From: Hyphomicrobiaceae bacterium
GTDB taxonomy: Bacteria; Pseudomonadota; Alphaproteobacteria; Rhizobiales; Hyphomicrobiaceae
Assembly (NCBI GenBank): GCA_022844275.1
Contig: JALHMB010000005.1
Span: forward strand, 372,001-436,000
Length of the DNA stretch: 64,000 bases
Direction: 5' to 3'
Shown: positions 38,206-48,250 of the stretch, piece by piece
How the letters are laid out: every line of letters starts with the position of its first letter
Position numbering within the stretch: position 1 is the stretch's first letter
Program-made: the position numbers and the translations under genes
Notes under the pieces: model-generated
Told to the model about the DNA's origin: nothing
The model's database searches: none
The model's input: the letters and a program-made list of their open reading frames with translations, nothing else

Positions 38206-39468
38206 TCACTCTCCGGCGAGGCGTGGCATCTGCACCTTGATGCCCTCGCGCTCCGCGCGTTCGAGCGCGGCTTCATTGTGCGCGATGTAGTCCCGCGTCA
38301 GGGGTAGCGCATCGATGCGACGCGTGGCCTGGATCTGGAACACGACGAGGTTCTGGTAGCGGAACGCCGTCTCGGAGCCCGCGAGATAGAACTCCCACAT
38401 ACGGCAGAACCGCTCGTCGCGAATGCGTGCGGCCGTCTCCCAGTTGGCGATGAAGCGCTCGCGCCAAGCGCGCAGCGTCTCCGCATAGTGGAGGCGCAGC
38501 ACCTCCACATCCGTCGTGATGAGGCCCGAGCGCTCGATCGCTGTCATGACCTCGGAGAGCGCAGGGATATAACCGCCGGGGAAAATGTACTTCGCAATGA
38601 AGGGGTTCGTGACGGCAGGCGGCTCGGAGCGTCCGATGAAATGGATGACCGCGACACCATCATCCTTCAGGAGCTCGCGGACTTTACGGAAGTACGTGCC
38701 GTAGTGATTGACGCCGACGTGCTCGAACATGCCTACCGAGACGACGCGGTCGTAGGGGCCGACGACCTCGCGATAGTCCTGCAGGCGGAAGTGGACGGCA
38801 TTGGCGAGGCCGGCACGATTTGCGCGCTCCTCGGCGATCTTGATCTGCTCGACCGAAAGCGTCACGCCATCGACAAAGCAGCCGGCGACCTCCGCGAGAT
38901 AGATCCCGAGGCCACCCCAGCCGGAGCCGATATCGAGGATATGCTGCCCCTCGGATAGGGCGAGCTTGGCAGCGAGATGCCGCTTCTTGGCGCGTTGAGC
39001 GGCCTCGAGCGGCGTTTTTGCGTCAGCGAAGTACGCGCATGAGTACTGCCGGTCGGCATCGAGGAAGAGATCATAGATCGAGCCGTCGATGTCGTAGTGG
39101 TGTGCAACATTGCGACGGGAGCGACTGGCGGGATTGAACTGCGCGAGCCGTCGCGTCAGGAAGCGGGCGACATCGAGGCTCTGTGCCCAGCGCGGCGGTG
39201 GATGCGCCATGGCATTCTCGAGCACGAGGGCAAGCAGGTCGTAGATGCGGCCCTGCTCCATGATGAGCCGGCCGTCCATATAGGACTCGCCGACGGCCAG
39301 ATGCGGGTCGAGCGCGAGCTGGCGTTCGAGCTTGCGATCGGCGAGCCGCGCGACCACCGGTGGACCCCGGCCGTCGCCAAACTGATATGTCTTCCCGTTA
39401 TGGGTAATGAGGGAGAGATTTCCGTGCTCCACGATGCGCCGGAGCAGGACTTCGAGCGGCTTGAACAT
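38206..39468 (-). CDS. cfa: Cyclopropane-fatty-acyl-phospholipid synthase
   Basis: This enzyme adds a methylene group from S-adenosylmethionine to unsaturated acyl chains of membrane lipids. The 420-residue protein has the SAM-binding motif LDIGSGWGGLGIYLAEVAG, the typical VVSVGMFEHVGVNHYGTYF and the RDYIAHNEA-type end. ATG 39468 (MFKPLEVLLRRIV) matches the normal start of the family; the frame is open for 36 more codons upstream. Confidence 0.93.
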   Translation of the reverse strand: MFKPLEVLLRRIVEHGNLSLITHNGKTYQFGDGRGPPVVARLADRKLERQLALDPHLAVGESYMDGRLIMEQGRIYDLLALVLENAMAHPPPRWAQSLDVARFLTRRLAQFNPASRSRRNVAHHYDIDGSIYDLFLDADRQYSCAYFADAKTPLEAAQRAKKRHLAAKLALSEGQHILDIGSGWGGLGIYLAEVAGCFVDGVTLSVEQIKIAEERANRAGLANAVHFRLQDYREVVGPYDRVVSVGMFEHVGVNHYGTYFRKVRELLKDDGVAVIHFIGRSEPPAVTNPFIAKYIFPGGYIPALSEVMTAIERSGLITTDVEVLRLHYAETLRAWRERFIANWETAARIRDERFCRMWEFYLAGSETAFRYQNLVVFQIQATRRIDALPLTRDYIAHNEAALERAEREGIKVQMPRLAGE

Positions 39469-39731
39469 TGGCACGCCTCGATGCTTGCGCTCGCGTGCGG
39501 ATACCTCCCCGGTGCCGCAGACACGGGCTTCGACTTTTGGATGACCAAGAATAGCGCCCGGACGACAATTTGTCACATGCTCGACGGTTTTGGGCGCTTC
39601 GTCCTTGATCCGCCGATCAGCAAACGTGCCGACTCCCCAATCGTTCCGACAATTATGCCCGCGTGCGGAAAGGCCGCACGGCTTTGCGCCGCGCGGCCTA
39701 AGATATTGAAACAGAGGCGTATTTCCGGCGA

Positions 39732-40313
39732 TCAGACGTCGGGCTGCTCGCCGAGACCCGGGGCCACCGCCGCGTCGCCGTCGGCGTCCTCGCTGTAGGT
39801 CTCGATTTGCGGCAGCTCGTCGCGGACGACAGTGACGTCCTCGCCGCGCGCCTGGCGCTCGGCCTCGTCGGCGGAGCGGGCGACGTTGATCGACACGTTG
39901 ACCACCACTTCCGGGTGGAGCGCCACGCGAACCTTATGGAGACCAAGCGCCTTGATCGGCTTGTCCAGCAGCACTTGGCGCCGCTCGACGGAGAAGCCGC
40001 CGGCACTCACCGCATCGGCGATGTCGCGGGTCGAGACCGAGCCGTAAAGCTGGCCGGTGTCGCCGGCCTGGCGGATCGAGACGAAAGTCTGCCCGTCGAG
40101 GCGGGTAGAGACGCCTTCGGCCTCGGTCTTGAGCTCGAGGTTGCGGGCTTCTAGCTGCACGCGCTGCCCCTCGAAGGTCTTGCGGTTTGCCTCGGTGGCC
40201 CTCAGTGCCTTGCCCTGCGGTAGCAGGAAGTTGCGCGCGTAGCCGTCCTTGACCCTGACGACATCGCCCATTTGACCGAGCCGTCCGACCCGCTCCAGCA
40301 GAATGACTTCCAT
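39732..40313 (-). CDS. rplI: 50S ribosomal protein L9
   Basis: The 193-residue L9 begins [36 protein letters not shown], the highly conserved N-terminal domain. The C-terminal domain is followed by an acidic extension of about 40 residues ([15 protein letters not shown]), as in many alphaproteobacteria. An AAGGAG ribosome-binding site at 40320-40325 fixes the ATG at 40313. It is the last gene of the rpsF-rpsR-DUF2232-rplI cluster. Confidence 0.96.
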   Translation of the reverse strand: MEVILLERVGRLGQMGDVVRVKDGYARNFLLPQGKALRATEANRKTFEGQRVQLEARNLELKTEAEGVSTRLDGQTFVSIRQAGDTGQLYGSVSTRDIADAVSAGGFSVERRQVLLDKPIKALGLHKVRVALHPEVVVNVSINVARSADEAERQARGEDVTVVRDELPQIETYSEDADGDAAVAPGLGEQPDV

Positions 40314-40373
40314 GTTCAACTCCTTAGTTTGATCCTTGAGTGTGGTTGTTCGGTTGGCGGGTGTGGACCGCCG

Positions 40374-41369
40374 TTAGTCGGGGCCGCGCGGCGCCGGAGG
40401 GCCGGATGGCGGGCGCGGCCAGCGCTTGAGGGGCGAGATCGGCTCGGCGAGCCCGAGCAGGGCGATGATCGCCGCCATCCAGCTGTTGAATAGGAGCAGC
40501 AGGAAGTAGACGCCCCAGAGGATGATCGAGCGGTGCGGCTTGCCGCGTGTTACGTAGTGGATGATGGCGAGGCCAACCAGCAGGTATGCGAACAGGAGCG
40601 CGCCAGCAAAGCCCGACGAGATGAGGCCCGGATAGCCCGGCAGGAACGAGAAGGCGATGGCAATGGCCAGGCCCCACGCCATGCCCGGCGGGAAGGTCAT
40701 TGCAGCAATGTCCGGCCAGGGTCGCACGAGACGGCCCGACATGTTCGTGATCCGCCCGGCGAGCCAGAGGTTCATGCTGAAGCCTGCGAGCCACGAAGTC
40801 GCGGATGCAGCCGGCAGCAGGTACAGGCCAAGCTGGGCCAGCGCGTCGATCTCCTCGCGGGTCAGCGGCTTGTCGCGGAGCACCGCGAGATCCTGCGCGA
40901 ACACCTTCTCGATCATCTCGCGCAGCCCGTTGCGCACCTCATTGAGGTCGCCGCCGAGCATGAACAGGCTCATGACGGAGAGGCTGCCGGCGATGATGGC
41001 GCTTGCTGCCACCAGACGGCCGACGGGATACCACTCGACGACAGCTGCGCCGTTCTCGTCAGGCGTGCCCGAGCCGGTTGCGCGGTTGAGCAAGGCCAGA
41101 TGGCAGAGGATGACGATCGGCAGGCCCTGGCTCAGCAGAAAGACGAAGGCCGGCCAGATGCCGCCAAGAGCGAAGCCGATGCCCGCGGAAGCTGCCAGCG
41201 CAGCAACCATGGCCGAAGGCGCACCCCAGCCGAGACCGGCGAGGAAGCTCGGCAATGGCGCAAGAAAATAGAGGAGTACACGCCCGGTCGGCCCGCCGTA
41301 GATGGCGGACGTGAACAGCACAGCGGACGCGAAGCCGCCTGCAAGGCCGAAGATGGCGAAATAGGGCAT
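40374..41369 (-). CDS. DUF2232 family membrane protein
   Basis: This 331-residue integral membrane protein has about eight hydrophobic segments and matches DUF2232 in its usual place between rpsR and rplI. Its role is unknown, though this position is conserved in alphaproteobacteria, and in Bacillota related proteins (YybS) occupy the same neighbourhood. Two palindromic repeats lie in the 278-bp gap between rpsR and this gene. A start codon ATG at 41369 begins MPYFAIFGLAGGFASAVLF. Confidence 0.82.
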   Translation of the reverse strand: MPYFAIFGLAGGFASAVLFTSAIYGGPTGRVLLYFLAPLPSFLAGLGWGAPSAMVAALAASAGIGFALGGIWPAFVFLLSQGLPIVILCHLALLNRATGSGTPDENGAAVVEWYPVGRLVAASAIIAGSLSVMSLFMLGGDLNEVRNGLREMIEKVFAQDLAVLRDKPLTREEIDALAQLGLYLLPAASATSWLAGFSMNLWLAGRITNMSGRLVRPWPDIAAMTFPPGMAWGLAIAIAFSFLPGYPGLISSGFAGALLFAYLLVGLAIIHYVTRGKPHRSIILWGVYFLLLLFNSWMAAIIALLGLAEPISPLKRWPRPPSGPPAPRGPD

Positions 41370-41390
41370 GACTCTAAGCTGTCCCGCGCT

Positions 41391-41468
41391 GTTGTGATGA
41401 TCGAGAAGTCCGCACCATCATGCGGGCAGGGTTCGCGAACGGACTTCTCGATCGGAATAACACCAGCA
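41391..41468. repeat. Palindromic repeat, copy 1 (after rpsR)
   Basis: A perfect 14-bp inverted repeat (GATCGAGAAGTCCG at 41399-41412, CGGACTTCTCGATC at 41440-41453, spacer 27 nt) is flanked by weaker outer complementarity (GTTGTGAT and GAATAACAC). It belongs with the copies at 41479 and 42749-42916. Confidence 0.75.
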
Positions 41469-41478
41469 CATTAGTTGG

Positions 41479-41553
41479 CTAGTGCCCTACATATCGCGAA
41501 ATTCGTTCCGAGCCCGCCGCGCATTCAGACGAAATTCGCGATCCGAGCACTAG
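41479..41553. repeat. Palindromic repeat, copy 2 (after rpsR)
   Basis: Outer arms CTAGTGC (41479-41485) and GCACTAG (41547-41553) enclose inner arms ATCGCGAAATTCGT (41493-41506) and ACGAAATTCGCGAT (41529-41542), which pair over 14 bp with one mismatch. The element is 75 bp, starting 25 bp after the end of copy 1's inner stem. Confidence 0.75.
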
Positions 41554-41647
41554 TGGCGGTTAGAGGCGGTCGATGATCGGCGCGCCCCAACCCGTGGCTT
41601 ACAGACAGACCGCTATGGGGTCCGTCCGTCGTAGTGTCGTGCTGCGC

Positions 41648-41905
41648 CTACTTGATCACGTAGGGCAGGAGGCCGAGGAACCGAGCGCGCTTGATCGCCT
41701 TGGCGAGCTCGCGCTGCTTCTTCGCAGAGACTGCAGTGATGCGGCTCGGCACGATCTTGCCGCGCTCGGAAATGTAGCGGCCGAGCAGGCGCGCATCCTT
41801 GTAGTCGATCTTCGGCGCACCCTCGCCCGAGAATGGGCAGGTCTTGCGGCGACGATGGAAGGGGCGGCGTGCGCCGCCGCCGGCAGAGTTGCTGGTATCT
41901 GACAT
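41648..41905 (-). CDS. rpsR: 30S ribosomal protein S18
   Basis: The 85-residue S18 has the conserved core [61 protein letters not shown] in its usual form. It starts 3 bp after the end of rpsF on the same strand, giving coupled translation. S18 binds next to S6 on the platform of the 30S subunit. Confidence 0.97.
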   Translation of the reverse strand: MSDTSNSAGGGARRPFHRRRKTCPFSGEGAPKIDYKDARLLGRYISERGKIVPSRITAVSAKKQRELAKAIKRARFLGLLPYVIK

Positions 41906-41908
41906 GGA

Positions 41909-42526
41909 TCAGCTCTCCTGATCGGGACGGGGGGGACGGGGAGCGCGCGGCGCATCGCCATCGGGGCGCGGGCCGCGGGGACCGCGGAAGCCATCACCCT
42001 CGCGTGGCGGCCGGTCGCCGCGGGGACCATCGCCATCCCGCGGGGGACGATCGCCGCGATCGGCGCGGAAGCCGCCACCCTCGCGCGGCGGACGATCACC
42101 GCGGAAGCCACCACGATCACCACCGCGGTCACCGAAGCGGCCACCGCCGCCACCACGCGGACCACGGTCACCGCGATCACCACGGTCGCCCCGCTCGTCG
42201 CGGTCACCCTTGCGCATTGGCGCGGAAGGCTCCGTCTCGTGCGCCTCGACCTTCACGGTGAGGAAGCGGAGGACGTCCGTCGACAGGCTCATGCGCCGCT
42301 CCATCTCGGCGACCGCTGCGGGCGGCGCGTCGATGTTGAAGAGGCTGTAGTGAGCCTTGCGGTTCTTCTTGATCTTGAAGTTAAGGGTCTTCAGTCCCCA
42401 GTACTCGGACTTGGCGATCTTGCCGCCGCCAGCCTCGATGATATCCGAGAACTCTTTGGTCAATGTCTCGACCTGCTGGTTCGAGACGTCCTGGCGAGCC
42501 AGGAACACGTGCTCATAGAGCGCCAT
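41909..42526 (-). CDS. rpsF: 30S ribosomal protein S6 with long Arg/Gly/Asp-rich tail
   Basis: S6 partners with S18 on the 30S subunit. Residues 1-100 are a normal S6 domain ([40 protein letters not shown]). From about residue 110 to 205 there is a low-complexity tail of RGDRGDRG and GDRPPREG-type repeats, giving 205 residues in all against 95-160 for most S6 proteins. The tail is rich in arginine and acidic residues. ATG 42526 is the conserved start. Alphaproteobacterial S6 proteins often carry tails, but this one is long and repetitive. Confidence 0.95.
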   Translation of the reverse strand: MALYEHVFLARQDVSNQQVETLTKEFSDIIEAGGGKIAKSEYWGLKTLNFKIKKNRKAHYSLFNIDAPPAAVAEMERRMSLSTDVLRFLTVKVEAHETEPSAPMRKGDRDERGDRGDRGDRGPRGGGGGRFGDRGGDRGGFRGDRPPREGGGFRADRGDRPPRDGDGPRGDRPPREGDGFRGPRGPRPDGDAPRAPRPPRPDQES

Positions 42527-42748
42527 GCACAGCCTTTCTCTCGTTTCTGTCCCCTCCGGCGCAAAGCCCCTTATGGGCCGGGAAAGGCCCACCAGGCACC
42601 CAAAGAGCGTAGACCCGGAAAGCCGGACCAGTGGTCCTACGGCAAGCGCCGCCTTTCCTCGAGCCTTCGACCGGAGCGGGTGATGGCGCGCTTTATACCT
42701 GGAAATGGGCCGGAGGCAAGGGCCGGGACATGGAAAAAGGCCGCCGCG

Positions 42749-42826
42749 CTAGTGTCCCGATTCCGAAGTTCGCCAAACTTTGATGCTGGCGGTCCGAGCG
42801 AACTTCGGAATCAGAAGGGGCACTAG
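42749..42826. repeat. Palindromic repeat, copy 3 (between groEL and rpsF)
   Basis: Outer arms CTAGTGTCCC (42749-42758) and GGGGCACTAG (42817-42826) pair with one G-T wobble. Inner arms GATTCCGAAGTTCGC (42759-42773) and GCGAACTTCGGAATC (42798-42812) pair perfectly over 15 bp around a 24-nt spacer. The total is 78 bp. Confidence 0.85.
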
Positions 42827-42838
42827 AAGCATAGTCTT

Positions 42839-42916
42839 ACTAGTGTGATTCAGATCGAGAAATTCGCTCCAAACCGTGCCCCGAGAGGCGGCGAATTTCT
42901 CGATCATCACACTAGT
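42839..42916. repeat. Palindromic repeat, copy 4 (between groEL and rpsF)
   Basis: Outer arms ACTAGTGTGAT (42839-42849) and ATCACACTAGT (42906-42916) pair perfectly over 11 bp; inner arms GATCGAGAAATTCGC (42853-42867) and GCGAATTTCTCGATC (42891-42905) pair perfectly over 15 bp around a 23-nt spacer, with a 3-nt bulge on the left. The total is 78 bp, 12 bp from copy 3. The remainder of the 438-bp gap upstream of rpsF shows no gene. Confidence 0.85.
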
Positions 42917-42964
42917 CGCGCAGCGGCCTCTTGCAGTGCCCGAACTCTTGAAGCTGGCCGGACT

Positions 42965-44629
<1,665 letters not shown>

Positions 44630-44713
44630 TCACTCACTATCGTCTGGGGGGATGAGCCCGGACCGAGCCAAGGTGCCTTGGGCCACCTGGCAGTCCGGTG
44701 TTCCGGTGTCTGC

Positions 44714-45028
44714 TCAGGCGGCGGCCTTCACGGAGACCTTGCCTTCAAGAATGCCGAGGATGTCGCTCTCTTTCATGATGAGGAGATCCTCGCCGTTGAT
44801 CTTCACTTCGGTGCCGGACCACTTGCCGAAGAGGACCTGATCACCGGCTTTTATCTCGAGCGGGACGAGCTTGCCGGCTTCGTCGCGGGCGCCCGGGCCG
44901 ACGGAGATCACGACGCCCTGCATGGGCTTTTCCTTGGCGGTGTCGGGAATGATGATGCCGCCAGCGGTCTTGGTGTCCTCCTCGACGCGGCGGACAACCA
45001 CGCGATCATGGAGAGGGCGGAACTTCAT
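44714..45028 (-). CDS. groS: Co-chaperonin GroES (10 kDa)
   Basis: The 104-residue GroES starts [20 protein letters not shown] and carries the mobile loop ETKTAGGI-type segment ([20 protein letters not shown]). It caps GroEL. ATG 45028 matches the conserved start; an in-frame start 57 bp upstream is unlikely. It is the first gene of the operon, with a CIRCE operator and promoter about 140 bp upstream. Confidence 0.98.
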   Translation of the reverse strand: MKFRPLHDRVVVRRVEEDTKTAGGIIIPDTAKEKPMQGVVISVGPGARDEAGKLVPLEIKAGDQVLFGKWSGTEVKINGEDLLIMKESDILGILEGKVSVKAAA

Positions 45029-45153
45029 GGGTTCATCCTCTTGAATTAGCGATGATTTTCTGACTGCCGGCCGGGTGGTGCCCACCTGGGCGCGGCTGCG
45101 GGGCGTGGCCGGGACAGGAGCCCGTTCGGCGCCGTCGGCGGCCCCGCATCGGG

Positions 45154-45182
45154 TATATGCGGGCGGCGCTTAGCACTGTCAA
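45154..45182 (-). promoter_or_regulatory. groESL promoter
   Basis: On the minus strand, a perfect TTGACA -35 box (45182-45177) and CATATA -10 box (45159-45154) are separated by exactly 17 bp. The -35 box lies inside the CIRCE operator spacer and left arm, so repressor binding would block polymerase. Confidence 0.75.
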
Positions 45183-45196
45183 GGCGAGAGTGCTAA
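45170..45196 (-). promoter_or_regulatory. CIRCE operator (HrcA binding site) for groESL
   Basis: TTAGCACTG at 45170-45178 and GAGTGCTAA at 45188-45196 are separated by 9 bp. This differs from the CIRCE consensus TTAGCACTC-N9-GAGTGCTAA at only one base. CIRCE is the binding site of the heat-shock repressor HrcA, so groESL is expected to be HrcA-repressed. hrcA is not in the window. Confidence 0.93.
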
Positions 45197-45213
45197 AATT
45201 GATCGCCCGCTGG

Positions 45214-46410
45214 TTAGCGCTGCAAGGCAGGCCAGTTCTGGAGGCGACGGGCTGCCTCGGCCATATCCTCCGTCGATCCGGCATAGGAAAAGCGGATGAA
45301 CCGGCTGCCCCGACCGGCATCGAAATCGACACCCGGCGTCGCCGCGACGGCGGTCTCGTCGAGCATCCGTTTGGCAAAAGCAAGGCTGTCGTTCGTGTAG
45401 GCGCCGACGTCGGCATAGAGGTAGAAGGCCCCGTCCGCAGGCACGATCTCCGTGAGGCCGGCCTTGGGCAGAGCTGCGAGCATAAGGTCGCGGTTCGCCA
45501 TGTAGACGCGCTTGTTCGCTTCGAGCTCGTCCATGCCATCGAAGGCGCCGAGTGCCGCAACCTGCGAGACGGCCGGCGGAGAGATGTAGAGGTTCTGTGC
45601 GAGCCGCTCGACGGGGCGCACCAGTTTCTCCGGCACGACCATCCAGCCGACGCGCCAGCCGGTCATGGAGAAGTATTTCGAGAAGCTGTTGATGATGATC
45701 GCGTCGTCCGAATACTGGAGCGCGGTAGCTTGGGGGACTCCATAGGTGAGGCCCTGGTAGATCTCGTCGGAGATGAACCACGTGCCCGTCTGGCGGCACG
45801 CGGCAACGATCTCCTGAAGGCGCTGCGGCTCCAGCATCGTACCCGTCGGATTGGACGGGCTCGCGATGAGCAAGCCGGCGAGGCGCTCGCGCGCCGCCGC
45901 ATCGATTACCTGCTGGGCAGTTGGCATCCAGCGAGTCGAGGGGCCTGTTTCCAGCATGACCGGGCGCTGGCCGAGCGCCGTCAGGATGTGGCGGTAGCAG
46001 GGATAGCCGGGCGAGGGCAGGGCCACGGCATCGCCGGCATCGAACACAGCCAGAAACGCGAGCACGAACGCCGCCGACGAGCCGTTCGTCACAACGATCC
46101 GCTCCGGCGAAACCTCGACGCCATACCAATCGCGGTAAAGCTGAGCGATCCGTGCCCTGAGCGGCTCCATGCCGAGCGCCAGCGTGTAACCGAGCTTGTC
46201 GCTGTCGAGCGCGCGGCGCACGGCATCGCGCGCCGCCTTCGGTGCGGCCGTCGCCGGCTGGCCGACTTCCATATGAATGACATGGGCGCCGGTGGCTTCC
46301 TTGGCCGCGGCGGCGCTCATCACGTCCATGACGATGAAGGCGTCGATGCCGCTGCGCTCGGAGGCGGCCAATGCGCGGTGCGCTGCGGCCAATCTGCTCG
46401 CGTCGCTCAT
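45214..46410 (-). CDS. Pyridoxal-phosphate-dependent aminotransferase (class I/II)
   Basis: The 398-residue fold-type I enzyme has the PLP lysine in NSFSKYFSMTGWRVGW (K245), the ASPSNPTGT asparagine (about residue 187), the DEIYQGLTYG aspartate and the C-terminal RFIRFSYAGS arginine that binds substrate carboxylate. ATG 46410 (MSDASRLAAAHRALAASERS) is preferred to an upstream in-frame ATG at 46497. Substrate specificity (aspartate, aromatic or other) is not resolved. The end of the gene lies 17 bp from the CIRCE element. Confidence 0.88.
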   Translation of the reverse strand: MSDASRLAAAHRALAASERSGIDAFIVMDVMSAAAAKEATGAHVIHMEVGQPATAAPKAARDAVRRALDSDKLGYTLALGMEPLRARIAQLYRDWYGVEVSPERIVVTNGSSAAFVLAFLAVFDAGDAVALPSPGYPCYRHILTALGQRPVMLETGPSTRWMPTAQQVIDAAARERLAGLLIASPSNPTGTMLEPQRLQEIVAACRQTGTWFISDEIYQGLTYGVPQATALQYSDDAIIINSFSKYFSMTGWRVGWMVVPEKLVRPVERLAQNLYISPPAVSQVAALGAFDGMDELEANKRVYMANRDLMLAALPKAGLTEIVPADGAFYLYADVGAYTNDSLAFAKRMLDETAVAATPGVDFDAGRGSRFIRFSYAGSTEDMAEAARRLQNWPALQR

Positions 46411-46597
46411 GTTGTCTCCTGGTCGCAATGCGGGACGCGGCCCTGCTGCCCGCGGGTGGCCATTGTGTTGGGCCACACAAGCTGTGTCATAGTGCACCCG
46501 TGCCGCGATGGGAACATGCGGCGCTCAGCTTCAGATGGTCACGATGCCGCCGTGCGGCGCCGACCCAGAAAAACGCATCGAGGAGAGGACCGCCGCC

Positions 46598-47485
46598 ATG
46601 GCCGAGCCCATCACTATCGAGTTCACCCGCTTTTCCGCCTTTTACAGCCCGCTGATCGCGACCTTCGCGGGCGGCTTCCTTCAGGACGAAGGCTTCGACG
46701 TGAAGCATCGCGTGTCGCCGGCCGGCAAAACGGCCATTGACAGCCTGCTCGACGGTAGTGCGCACGTTGTGCAGTCGGCGCCCTCGCAGGGGCTGCAGTC
46801 GCTTGAGCGCGGCGAGAAACCGAAGGCGCTGCACTTTGCGCAGATCAACGAGAAGGACGGCTTCTTTATCGCCGCGCGCAAGCCGGACAACAATTTCACC
46901 TGGGACAAGCTCAAGACAGGTGAGATCCTTGTCGACCACGGCGCACAGCCGCTCGCCATGTTCAAGTACGCGTGCCATCGCAAGGGGCTCGACTTCAAGA
47001 GCGCGAAAGTCGGGGATGCCGGCATGGGCAAGAACGATGCAGCCTTCCGCGCCGGCCGCGGTGACTACGTGCACCTCCAAGGACCGGGGCCGCAGCAGCT
47101 CGAGCACGATGGCGTCGCCCATGTCGTCGCGTCGCTCGCTGATGCGATCGGGCCGTGTGCGTTCTCGAGCCTCGCCGCGACGCCGGCCTGGCTGAAGACC
47201 GATGCGGCACACAAGTTCACGCGCGCCTATCGCAAGGCCCGCGCGTGGTTGCTCGCGACGCCCGCTGCCGAGGTCGCGAAGAAGGAGCTGCAGTTCTTCC
47301 CCGGCATTGACGAGGGTGTGCTGCGGGACACGATTGCCGTTTATCAGAAGCTCGGGAACTGGACGCCGCACGTCGAGATCACGGACGCGGCAATGGCAGC
47401 CACGCAGGACATCTTTCTGCACGCCGGGCTGATAACGAAGAAGTACGACTTCAAGGATGTTGTCGCGCCGCCCCCTGGCGGTTGA
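46598..47485 (+). CDS. THI5/NMT1-like ABC-type substrate-binding protein without a signal peptide
   Basis: The 295-residue protein resembles the NMT1/THI5-like and SsuA-like ligand-binding fold (FSAFYSPLIATFAGGFLQDEGFDVKHRVSPAGKTAIDSLLDG). No signal peptide is visible from ATG 46598, which has a GAGGAGAGG ribosome-binding site at about 46580-46588. It could be cytoplasmic or the true start may be further upstream. No permease or ATPase gene adjoins it, so it is an orphan. Possible ligands are pyrimidine precursors or sulfonates, both speculative. Confidence 0.7.
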   Translation: MAEPITIEFTRFSAFYSPLIATFAGGFLQDEGFDVKHRVSPAGKTAIDSLLDGSAHVVQSAPSQGLQSLERGEKPKALHFAQINEKDGFFIAARKPDNNFTWDKLKTGEILVDHGAQPLAMFKYACHRKGLDFKSAKVGDAGMGKNDAAFRAGRGDYVHLQGPGPQQLEHDGVAHVVASLADAIGPCAFSSLAATPAWLKTDAAHKFTRAYRKARAWLLATPAAEVAKKELQFFPGIDEGVLRDTIAVYQKLGNWTPHVEITDAAMAATQDIFLHAGLITKKYDFKDVVAPPPGG

Positions 47486-47497
47486 ACTGCCTGAAGA

Positions 47498-48250
47498 ATG
47501 AGCGCTCCGGATTTTGACACAACCGGCGAATCACCCGATCCCTTCGAGGAGGGATCGGGGGATGACATGGCGCTCAAAGCCACTTTCGAGCTTGAGCATA
47601 GTGAGCTGCAACTCGGCAATGGCCCGATCGCGGGCGTCGACGAAGCCGGGCGCGGCCCCTGGGCGGGGCCCGTTGTTGCGGCAGCCGTCATTCTCGACCC
47701 CGAATGTATTCCTCCAGGGATCGCCGACTCGAAGGCCCTCGACGCGGATACGCGAGAGGCACTTTTCCCGCGCATCATGGCGACTGCCCGTGTTGGCGTC
47801 GGCATTGCCGATGTCACCCGCATCGACCAGGACAACATCCTGAATGCCACCATGTGGGCAATGACGGTTGCGGTGAAAGCATTGCCTGGCGCGAAGACGC
47901 TCAAGCCGAAGCTGGTGCTCGTCGACGGTAATCGCGCGCCGCGCTTTGCCTGTGCCGCTCGCACGATCGTCAAGGGCGATGCCCGCTCGCTGTCGATTGC
48001 CGCAGCGTCGATCATCGCCAAGGTGACGCGCGACCGCTTGATGATTGCGCTCGGCCGTGAATTTCCAGGCTATGGCTTCGAGCGCCACAAGGGCTACGGC
48101 ACGCCCGAACATGCGGATGCGCTCACGCGGCTCGGCGTGACGGAGCATCACCGCCGCTCGTTCCGCCCCGTGCAGTTGGCACTTGGACTGGTGACGGCCG
48201 ATCGCGCCGAAGGCCTCAGCCTCGCCGATGCTCCTCAAGGCGCGGCATGA
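47498..48250 (+). CDS. rnhB: Ribonuclease HII
   Basis: RNase HII removes ribonucleotides from DNA and RNA-DNA hybrids. The 250-residue protein has the DEAGRGPWAGPV active-site motif (about residues 49-60), the DSKAL-type motif (ADSKALDADTRE), and the SIIAKVTRDR metal-binding block. The N-terminal 20 residues before MALKATFELEH are probably dispensable, so Met 24 (47567) is an alternative start. Its 3' end overlaps the end of convergent moaB by 35 bp. Confidence 0.92.
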   Translation: MSAPDFDTTGESPDPFEEGSGDDMALKATFELEHSELQLGNGPIAGVDEAGRGPWAGPVVAAAVILDPECIPPGIADSKALDADTREALFPRIMATARVGVGIADVTRIDQDNILNATMWAMTVAVKALPGAKTLKPKLVLVDGNRAPRFACAARTIVKGDARSLSIAAASIIAKVTRDRLMIALGREFPGYGFERHKGYGTPEHADALTRLGVTEHHRRSFRPVQLALGLVTADRAEGLSLADAPQGAA

